DNA of 64,000 nt from an uncultured Clostridia bacterium (lineage in GTDB: Bacteria > Bacillota > Clostridia > TANB77 > CAG-508). Of this stretch, positions 57,117-64,000 are shown piece after piece. Location: NCBI GenBank assembly GCA_944393505.1, contig CALYAK010000009.1, positions 1 through 64,000 of the forward strand, written 5' to 3'. Numbering within the stretch: position 1 is the first letter of the stretch; the number at the start of each line of letters is the position of its first letter. Below the pieces are notes generated by a model, which worked only from the letters and a program-made list of their open reading frames with translations, was not told the origin of the DNA and did no database searches. The translations under genes were made by a program, and so were the position numbers.

Positions 57117-59569
57117 ATGATCGATTTTTCCATGACAAGGTCAGTAGAACTTTTATCTCCAGTCGGAGATTTTGATTGTTTAAAAGCTGCTGTTCAAAAT
57201 GGTGCAGATAGTGTTTACTTTGGTGGTAGTTTATTCAATGCCAGAGCATCTGCTACTAATTTTGATAATTTAAATTTAAAAAAAGCAATTAATTATGCCA
57301 AAATTCGAAATGTGAAAACACATCTTACTTTAAATACACTTTTAAAAGATGAAGAATTTGATCAAGCAGTTGATCTAGCTTGTAAGGCTTATGAATATGG
57401 AATTGATGCCATTATTGTACAAGATTTGGGATTGGCTCGCTATCTCCATAAAAATCTTCCCGATTTACCACTCCATGCAAGTACTCAGATGACCATTCAT
57501 CGTTTAGAAGGTGTCCAAGAATTAGAAAAACTTGGTTTTCAAAGAGTGGTTCTATCACGCGAATTATCCCTTGAAGAAATCGCCTATATTTGTAAAAATA
57601 CGAATTTGGAAGTTGAAGTTTTTGTTCATGGAGCACTTTGTATTTCTTATTCTGGTCAATGCCTATTTTCTAGTAGTGTCGGAGCTCGTTCTGGAAACCG
57701 CGGAAAATGCGCACAAAGTTGTCGTATGCCTTATACTCTTTTAGAAAAAGATCCTAGTACTTCTAAGGAAACCACATTAGACTCTGGATTTCTACTAAGT
57801 CCTCGTGATCTTTGTGCCCTACCCTATTTAGAGTCATTAATTCAAGCAGGTGTTACTTGTTTTAAAATCGAAGGGCGTATGAAAACACCGGAATATGTTG
57901 CAACTGTTACTCGTATTTATCGAAAATACATTGATCTTGTTTTAGCCGGACATCCAGTTTCTGTTTCCAAACAAGATCAACAAGATTTGTTACAAGTATT
58001 TAATCGTGGTGGTTTTTCTACAGGTCACTTAAGTTCGGAAGCCAATCAAAATTTGGTGTTTCCACAAAAGCCGAGCAATATGGGACTCTATCTTGGAAAT
58101 GTATCTAATTTTCAACCACAAAAAGGTCTTGTAAGTCTCCATTTAAATGAGCCAATTGCAATTGGCGACACCATTTCTTTTGAAAAAGAAGAAAGTAAAT
58201 ATACGGTTTCCGAATTAATGATCCAAAATCAGAATACTCCTCAAGCAAAGGCAAAAGAAAAAGTAACCATTGGTCGTATGAAAGGAAATATCCGGAATCG
58301 GAGATAAAGTGTTTAAGATGGCTAGTAAAGAACTTTCTACAAGAGCCTTGGCCTCTTATGAAAACATCGAATCTCGCAAAATTCCTTTAGCTTGTGAAGT
58401 TTTCGTTCAAAAAGATCAATTTATTCGTTTTTCAGTACAAGCATTAAATTCAGAAGAAGGATTTTATAAAAATCTGGCACTTAGTATCACTTCTGACTAC
58501 AAACCAATTGATGCTATTCATGTGCCTTTAACCGAAGAACGTATTAAACAACAAATCGTGAAAACAGCCAATACTCCTTTTGAATTTGTATCGATTCAAA
58601 TTCATCTCGATCCTGGATTATATTTACCAAAGATCAGTATTTTAAATGAATTACGAAGAACTGCTCTTTCTAATCTTGAAGCACAAGTTTGTGCACATAA
58701 CCAAAGAACAGCTCCAAAATTGAAGCTTCCAACTTATTCAAAAAAAGCATCTTCCAAAGAAGCACTTCATATTTCTGCTTTATTACATCTTTTGGATGAA
58801 AATATGGATTATTCAAAATTAGAAGGAATGGATACATTCTATATTCCTTTAAAATATTATGCCAATCGAAAATATGATACGGTTCTAAAAACGCTAAGTG
58901 AGAAAGGCTCTTTGTATGTCTACCTTCCAACAATTGTGAAGAGTAATTACAAAAACCTTATTTTATCCCAACTCGAAACAATCTTAAAGACCTATCCAAT
59001 CAAAGGATTTGTTGTCTCTAACTTGTCGAATTTAGAGTGTTTAAAAGAATATGCCAAAGATTATGAATTTATCAGTAACTATACGTTCAATGTTTTTAAT
59101 CAGACGACCATTTCTGAATTAAAAGATTGTGGCGTAAAGAAGGTAACCCTTTCCCCAGAATTAACAAAAGAGCATTTGAATCATTTGACGGATTATGCTT
59201 CTCTTCCGATTGAAGTAATTGCTTATGGAAATTTACCATTAATGAATATGAATTATTGCCCTTTTGGAAAAACGAACCGTTGTTACCCGACTTGTCCAAT
59301 GAAATGTCAAGAGAAAAAACTTTATTACCTAGAAGACCGTATGCATTTCCGTTTTCCTGTTTTGCCTGATCATTTGCAAACCGTTACAACCATCTTCAAT
59401 TCCAAGACAACTTTCTTGTCTTCTACTTCTCTTCATACCAAACAGATTCGTATGGATTTCCTAGCAGAATCAATTGACGAAATCAATGAAATGGTAGCAT
59501 TGATGAGGAAACGGAAAAAGAAAAACCGGAGATGCCTATACCAACGGTAACTTTACAAGAGAAGTTTAA
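57117..59569 (+). CDS. U32 peptidase-family protein with DUF3656, apparently needing two +1 frameshifts
   Basis: The U32 family includes the tRNA hydroxylation proteins TrhP/YrrN-YrrO as well as so-called collagenases; 5-hydroxyuridine formation is the likelier role. The N-terminal barrel has VELLSPVGDFDCLKAA, GADSVYFGG, the U32 signature (EVFVHGALCISYSGQC) and RGKCAQSCR with its Cys cluster. DUF3656-like and second U32 parts follow (CPFGKTNRCYPTCP). Frame 1 contains CGG at 58293-58295 and stops soon after; skipping the C gives NIGIGDKVFKM. A second CGG at 59512-59514 near the end, when skipped, gives RKGKRKTGDAYTNGNFTREV, resembling the usual C-terminus. The reconstructed length is 816 residues. 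Confidence 0.87.
58293..58295 (+). other. CGG +1 recoding site 1 in the U32 gene
   Basis: The codons read AAT ATC CGG AAT CGG AGA TAA. Skipping the first C gives ATC GGA ATC GGA GAT AAA GTG TTT AAG, so the expected G-D-K-V motif appears and the frame continues. Confidence 0.82.
59512..59514 (+). other. CGG +1 recoding site 2 in the U32 gene
   Basis: The codons read AGG AAA CGG AAA AAG. Without the shift the frame ends ten codons later in a basic tail. Skipping the C gives AAA GGA AAA AGA and an ending TGDAYTNGNFTREV that looks like the family's C-terminus. Confidence 0.65.
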
Positions 59570-59610
59570 AAAAGAAAATACTTAAATATTAACCTACTGA
59601 AAGGATCATA

Positions 59611-59639
59611 AAAAACACTTTCGTCCGAAAGTGTTTTTT
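59611..59639 (+). terminator. Terminator of the U32 gene
   Basis: AAAAACACTTTCG / CGAAAGTGTTTTT hairpin with a two-base loop and a T run, between convergent genes. Confidence 0.9.
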
Positions 59640-59709
59640 CTTTTATTTTTATTTTTCTTTTTCTTCTTTTCTTCTTTTCTTCTTTTCTTCTTTAGTTTTT
59701 TCTTCTGGT

Positions 59710-60024
59710 TTACATTTCGTGTCTTGCGCTTAGTTCAATGATTAAATCCATATTATCATCTTTCGCTGCTTTGTTCTTTCGAATCATCCCACATTTCATG
59801 CATTTATGAATGATGACATAGCCTTTTTTCGAATCAATTTCAAGTCCAATTGGCTTTAATTCTCCATGGCACTCTTCTGCTCGATCTCCAGGATTTTGAT
59901 CCACATGTTTGGAATATAAACAATAAGGACAATGATTGCGACAAGAGTATCCTAGTTTTGGTACTTTTCTTCCACAATGCATGCAAGTAAATTCTTCATC
60001 AATTTCTGTAAATCTTCGTTCCAT
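59710..60024 (-). CDS. RNHCP-domain zinc-ribbon protein
   Basis: 104 residues. The signature RNHCPYC, with CMHCGRKV before it and CMKCGMIRKNKAAKDD after it, gives paired CxxC knuckles that probably bind zinc. RNHCP proteins are small, of unknown role, and often near translation genes. The ATG follows an AGAGGAAA Shine-Dalgarno. It lies 18 bases after the nucleoside kinase gene in the same direction, so they are probably co-transcribed. Confidence 0.85.
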   Translation of the reverse strand: MERRFTEIDEEFTCMHCGRKVPKLGYSCRNHCPYCLYSKHVDQNPGDRAEECHGELKPIGLEIDSKKGYVIIHKCMKCGMIRKNKAAKDDNMDLIIELSARHEM

Positions 60025-60042
60025 CTTTTCCTCTTTTATCTC

Positions 60043-61683
60043 TTAATAATCAAAAATACTATCTCCTAAGAATTCTTGTAAAAGTGAATTTTTCGGAATT
60101 AACTTTTTATCAACACTCTCAAAATATTGAAGCATTGCAATTAATCGTTTTGCTTCTGCATATTCTGGTTCTTCTCTGGTTACTTCTTTTAGTAGGGTAA
60201 TCGCTATATCTTTTAAAGCAGAAATTTCATAAACAAGAGAAGTATTAAACATACTATCCGCTTCTTCTTGGAATGGGAAAATATATTTTTGTTCTCCTTT
60301 ATTGACAGATTCCCATGCTCTTAACGTGTGTGTCGCCGTATAACCACGGAATTGATAATCTCTTACAATTCGACGAATCAATCTCGTGTCTGTCGTGGAA
60401 ATACGATTAAAGTTATCAATGTTCAAAACCGTTAAAGCACTAATATAGATCTTGTATTTCATTTCTTTTGGAATTTGCTCCGTTAATTTATCATTTAAGC
60501 AATGAATTCCCTCAATTACCAATACTTCGTCATCCGCTAAATCCATGGTTTCACCTTTATATAGCTTGGTTCCGTTATAGAAGTCGAATGTTGGTACTTG
60601 AATCGTCTCTCCATTTAACAACATTTTTAAGTGTTGATTAAACAATTCCAAATCAATCGCTTCAATACATTCAAAATCATAATTACCATTTTCATCTCTT
60701 GGTGTTTCTGGTCTTTCTACAAAATAGTTATCAACTGAAATGGTAACCGGTTTTAAACCATTTAGACGCAATTGAATTCCTAATCGTTTGGCAAAAGTCG
60801 TTTTGCCAGAAGAGGATGGTCCTGCAATTAAAATAACACGAACTCCTTTTTTCTTTACAATTTGATTTGCAATTTCTGCAATCTTTTTTTCATGTAATGC
60901 TTCTGCTAAAAGAATGGTGTCTCTTGCTCCACCTTCTTCTATTTTTTTATTTAATCGATAAACCGTATTAATCTTTAAAATACTATGAATATCTTCATAT
61001 TCTTCTAATGTACGGTGTAATTTTTTCGTTTCTTTATATCGTTGAATACGATCTGGATCTTTTCGAGATGGATAACGAACTAAAAATCCATCTTTATATC
61101 TTTCTAAATCGAATAAAGTAATAAATCCGGTAGAAATTGGCATGACACCATAGAAATAGTTATAGTATTCTTCGCAAAAATACAAACAAACACCATCTTT
61201 TACCTTATTACCTAATTGTAATTTTCCTCTTAATGTTTTTTCTTTTTCATAAAAATCAAAAGCCTCTTCTTTCGTCATTTCGATTTTTTTAATTGGTAAA
61301 TCTTGATCAATAATTTTTTGCATTTCTGCTTTTACTTTTTCTAACATTTCTTCTGTTATGGTTTCATTTTCTCCTTTGCAAAACATCGCTCCAGAAAGTT
61401 GATATTTCACTGTCAATTTAACTTCTGGATAGATCCTCTGAAAAGCCATTGCCATAATATATAGAACACCACGAATATAGATGGCATTTCCATCACGTTC
61501 TCCTCTTGAAATCAAAGAAACAACATCACCATCTTTTAATTCATATAGTAAGTTTTTTACTTCATGATTGACATTACAAGCAATGATACTTCTTTTGGAT
61601 TCTTCAATCTCTTTTTTCCATATTTCAATTGGTTTTTGAAAATCTTCTACTTTGGTTTCTTTTCCGTTAAAAGTTATTTGCAT
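60043..61683 (-). CDS. Uridine kinase-like nucleoside kinase with TGS/ThrRS-like N-terminus
   Basis: 546 residues. An N-terminal TGS-like segment (residues 1-60) and a ThrRS/AlaRS second-additional-domain-like region (about 60-260) precede a uridine kinase/phosphoribulokinase domain with P-loop GPSSSGKTTFAKRL (near residue 290) and DNYFVERPETPRDENG. This three-part arrangement is common in Clostridia and is annotated as nucleoside kinase. The substrate (uridine/cytidine or other) cannot be told. The AGGAGG RBS lies before the ATG. Confidence 0.85.
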   Translation of the reverse strand: MQITFNGKETKVEDFQKPIEIWKKEIEESKRSIIACNVNHEVKNLLYELKDGDVVSLISRGERDGNAIYIRGVLYIMAMAFQRIYPEVKLTVKYQLSGAMFCKGENETITEEMLEKVKAEMQKIIDQDLPIKKIEMTKEEAFDFYEKEKTLRGKLQLGNKVKDGVCLYFCEEYYNYFYGVMPISTGFITLFDLERYKDGFLVRYPSRKDPDRIQRYKETKKLHRTLEEYEDIHSILKINTVYRLNKKIEEGGARDTILLAEALHEKKIAEIANQIVKKKGVRVILIAGPSSSGKTTFAKRLGIQLRLNGLKPVTISVDNYFVERPETPRDENGNYDFECIEAIDLELFNQHLKMLLNGETIQVPTFDFYNGTKLYKGETMDLADDEVLVIEGIHCLNDKLTEQIPKEMKYKIYISALTVLNIDNFNRISTTDTRLIRRIVRDYQFRGYTATHTLRAWESVNKGEQKYIFPFQEEADSMFNTSLVYEISALKDIAITLLKEVTREEPEYAEAKRLIAMLQYFESVDKKLIPKNSLLQEFLGDSIFDY

Positions 61684-61831
61684 ATTGTTTCCTCCTTGCT
61701 TTTCTTTTGAGCAAAATCTATTATATTATATATTCTTATTTTTTTCAAACATTTCCTTTTATTTGGAATATTTTTGATTCGATCCGGATATATTGATGAT
61801 AGAGATTAAATTTAGGATGAGGTGGTTTTGT

Positions 61832-62032
61832 ATGGAATACGCAAGAATCTATGAAATTTTGAAGAATAAGGATATTCAAGAAATTTATTATGAAGACAAG
61901 CCTGTTTGGATTCAGGAATTAAAAGAAAATACAGCAACGATTGGATTTTTAGATGGTTCTGCGGAACGTGATGTTTATATTGAAGATCTTTACGAAGATG
62001 AATTCGATCGTCCAAAAAAGAAGCAATTTTAG
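61832..62032 (+). CDS. sspH: H-type small acid-soluble spore protein
   Basis: 66 residues. It matches the SspH family plan: ARIYEILKNKDIQEIYYEDKPVWIQEL near the start, then an acidic C-terminal half. SspH-type SASPs are minor forespore proteins. The ATG at 61832 (MEYARIYE) is chosen because GATGAGGTGG sits six bases upstream; the longer open frame starts without an RBS. It is convergent with mutS. Confidence 0.8.
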   Translation: MEYARIYEILKNKDIQEIYYEDKPVWIQELKENTATIGFLDGSAERDVYIEDLYEDEFDRPKKKQF

Positions 62033-62045
62033 AAATTGCTTCTTT
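62019..62045. terminator. Bidirectional terminator between sspH-like gene and mutS
   Basis: AAGAAGCAATTT / AAATTGCTTCTT hairpin with a three-base loop overlapping the SASP stop codon. Confidence 0.88.
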
Positions 62046-62048
62046 TCT

Positions 62049-64000
62049 TTATTGCATTTTTTCTTTGATTTTCATCAATTCATTTAAAGCATCAATTGGT
62101 GTTAGTTGATTGATATCAATTTTGTCTAACTCATGAGCAATTTCTGCTAGTTTATAGTTATATAAATCTAGTTGCCCACTGGTTACTTTTTTGTTTTCCT
62201 TTTCTTGTGCCTTATTTCCCAGCATACTCTTTCTTTCTAATCCCTTTAAAATCTCATTGGCACGTTTGGTTACGACTTGTGGGACTCCTGCTAGTTTTGC
62301 TACATGAACACCATAGCTTTCGTCAGTTCCTCCTTTTACAATCTTGCGAAGGAAAATGATATCCTCTCCTTTTTCTTTCACCGCAACGGAATAATTCTTG
62401 ACACCATCTAATTTATTTTCTAATTCAATTAACTCGTGATAGTGAGTCGCAAAAAGTGTTTTTGCTCCACATTTTTCTTTATCAGAAATGTATTCTGCAA
62501 CTGCCCATGCAATCGACATTCCATCATAAGTGGAAGTTCCTCTTCCAATCTCATCTAAGATAACTAAACTGTTGGATGTTGCTTCTCTTAGAATTTCTGC
62601 TACTTCCATCATTTCTACCATAAAGGTACTTTGTCCCATACTTAAATCATCCGATGCACCAACTCTGGTAAAAATCTTGTCCACAACGCCAATTTTTGCA
62701 TAAGATGCTGGAACAAAACTTCCTACTTGAGCCATTAAGGTAATTAGTGCAACTTGTCTCATATAGGTTGATTTACCTGCCATATTTGGTCCAGTAATAA
62801 TGGCCAAACGATTTTCATCTTTATCTAGTTTAGTATCATTTCCCACAAAACTTCCGCTTGGTAACATTTTTTCAATCACTGGATGTCTTCCATCTTGAAT
62901 TTGAATTTCTCCAGAATTATCCACGATTGGTCTGGTATAGTTTAAATCTTCTGCAACAGTTGCAAAAGAACAAAGTACATCAAGCATGGCAATTAAAGTC
63001 GCTGACTTTTGTAGTCTTTGAATTTGTTCTTCAATTTGTTCACGTATCTGTGTAAATGCATTATACTCTAATAAAACAACTTTTTCTTCCGCTCCTAAAA
63101 TTTGATTTTCTAAGTTTTTTAATTCTTCGGTAATATATCGTTCCGCCCCTGTTAGCGTTTGTTTTCGAATATATCGATCTGGTACCATGGAAAGATTGGA
63201 TTTTGTTACTTCTAAATAATAACCAAAAACTTTATTGTATCCTACTTTTAAACCTTTAATTCCTGTTTTTTCTTTTTCATCTGCTTCTAATTGTAAGATC
63301 CAATTTTTGCCTTCCGTTGTTGCTTTTTTCAATTGATCGATTTCTGGATCATAACCTAATTTGATTAATCCACCTTCTTTCACACTAATCGGTGGTTCAT
63401 CCACAATGGCTTCTTCAATCATCTGGTCAATATCTGTTAATTCATCTAATTCTTTTTCAATCGTTTGTAACAAATCAGATTTGGTATGTTCTAATGCCTT
63501 TTTTACGTCTGGGATCTGTCGAACGGAATTTTTTAATGAAATTAAATCCCTCCCATTCGCACTTCCATAAGAAATTTTTCCAGCTAATCGTTCGATATCA
63601 TAAACTTTTTTTAGTTTCTCAACAACCTCTCCTTTTAACATGATATCATCTTTTAGCTCCGCTACTGCATCCAATCTCGCATTAATCTCACAGACATCAA
63701 TCAAAGGATCATTTAACCATCTTCTTAACAAACGTCCTCCCATGGATGTTGCTGTTTTATCTAAGCACCATAATAGAGTTCCTTTTTTACTTTTGTCCCT
63801 CATTTTCTCTGTGATTTCTAGATTTCTTCGAGCATTTACATCCAAAGACATATATCTCGTTATTTGATAAACTACAATTTTATTAATATGATCTAAACTT
63901 GTTTTTTGCGTTTCAATTAGATAAGAAATCAAACCATTACAAGCTGATACTACCAATACTTGATCCGTTAACTCTTCAATTTTTTCTTCTTTTTCATTTA
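62049..64000 (-). CDS. mutS: DNA mismatch repair protein MutS, 5' part outside the window
   Basis: About 650 C-terminal residues are present; the open frame continues upstream through the window edge, so an apparent internal start near 63956 is not real. Domains: the connector end, the lever/core (FSIVC-like helices, YFGYYLEVTK), and the ATPase with Walker A GPNMAGKSTYMRQ, DEIGRGTSTYDG and FATHYHEL. The C-terminal helix-turn-helix dimerisation part follows. It recognises mismatches and recruits MutL. No in-frame CGG in the visible part. Confidence 0.96.
   Translation of the reverse strand, partial: NEKEEKIEELTDQVLVVSACNGLISYLIETQKTSLDHINKIVVYQITRYMSLDVNARRNLEITEKMRDKSKKGTLLWCLDKTATSMGGRLLRRWLNDPLIDVCEINARLDAVAELKDDIMLKGEVVEKLKKVYDIERLAGKISYGSANGRDLISLKNSVRQIPDVKKALEHTKSDLLQTIEKELDELTDIDQMIEEAIVDEPPISVKEGGLIKLGYDPEIDQLKKATTEGKNWILQLEADEKEKTGIKGLKVGYNKVFGYYLEVTKSNLSMVPDRYIRKQTLTGAERYITEELKNLENQILGAEEKVVLLEYNAFTQIREQIEEQIQRLQKSATLIAMLDVLCSFATVAEDLNYTRPIVDNSGEIQIQDGRHPVIEKMLPSGSFVGNDTKLDKDENRLAIITGPNMAGKSTYMRQVALITLMAQVGSFVPASYAKIGVVDKIFTRVGASDDLSMGQSTFMVEMMEVAEILREATSNSLVILDEIGRGTSTYDGMSIAWAVAEYISDKEKCGAKTLFATHYHELIELENKLDGVKNYSVAVKEKGEDIIFLRKIVKGGTDESYGVHVAKLAGVPQVVTKRANEILKGLERKSMLGNKAQEKENKKVTSGQLDLYNYKLAEIAHELDKIDINQLTPIDALNELMKIKEKMQ

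Noticed and set aside
868-59514. CGG reassigned to a different amino acid
   Set aside because: Reading CGG as any single amino acid leaves the frame wrong at these sites; only a +1 shift restores homology.
868-59514. Classical programmed frameshift signals (prfB-like Shine-Dalgarno plus slippery stop)
   Set aside because: No common upstream element, heptamer or downstream hairpin is shared by the ten sites.
1-64000. CRISPR arrays, insertion sequences, tRNA or rRNA genes
   Set aside because: No regular repeat-spacer pattern, transposase-like gene, tRNA T-loop motif or rRNA sequence was recognised.

Overview
The window is low-GC DNA (about one third GC by eye) from an endospore-forming member of the Bacillota, most likely an anaerobic gut Clostridia lineage known mainly from metagenomes. 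Evidence: spoIVA, spoIIP, a BofC-like gene and an H-type SASP gene; a bifunctional AdhE; a T-box upstream of aspS; and strong AAGGAGG ribosome binding sites. Species cannot be fixed from the sequence. No rRNA, tRNA, CRISPR array or insertion sequence was found.

Layout. 0.1-4.0 kb (minus): mtaB, a GlmU homologue and a eukaryote-type UDP-HexNAc pyrophosphorylase. 4.1-5.6 kb (plus): spoIVA behind a sigma-E-like promoter. 5.7-16.8 kb (minus): a housekeeping run recJ, rel, MBL hydrolase, asnS, hisS, spoIIP, pgi and a wall-anchored surface protein. 17-20 kb: a large surface protein, then a T-box and aspS. 22-26.5 kb: adhE and a transglutaminase-like gene, flanked by two small higher-GC genes. 26.7-32.8 kb (plus): leuS with an inserted NUDIX domain, a clpE-type ATPase and pgsA. 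32.8-38.9 kb (minus): BofC-like gene, comEC, an SH3/NlpC hydrolase and a PPP-type phosphatase. 39-43.7 kb (minus): the str operon (rpsL, rpsG, fusA, tuf). 43.8-56.7 kb (minus): a repeat protein, trmFO, a sas/response regulator/histidine kinase operon, a SWI2/SNF2 helicase and topA, interrupted by two more higher-GC single-gene islands. 56.8-64 kb: a Gly/Cys-rich microprotein, a U32 peptidase-family protein, an RNHCP protein, a nucleoside kinase, the SASP gene and mutS, which runs off the end.

Main discovery candidate. Six native genes (mtaB, spoIIP, adhE, the BofC-like gene, comEC and the U32 gene) are apparently frameshifted, at ten sites in total. At all ten, the codon in the zero frame is CGG followed by A or T, and skipping exactly the C restores the conserved family sequence with a glycine (GGA or GGT). 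In a manual scan of the native genes I found no other in-frame CGG. CGG therefore seems not to be read as arginine here but to trigger an obligatory +1 shift (C-GGN read as Gly). Random sequencing or assembly errors would not be confined to one strand sense, one codon phase and one codon. The counter-example is four short, higher-GC, single-gene islands (about 22.1, 26.2, 47.1 and 50.4 kb), which use CGG as an ordinary arginine codon eight times. They look recently acquired and may not be translatable in this host.

Second candidate. The GlmU homologue has lost key residues of its uridyltransferase site but keeps the acetyltransferase site. It sits immediately downstream of a eukaryote-type UDP-GlcNAc pyrophosphorylase, which suggests that the two genes split the GlmU reaction between them.
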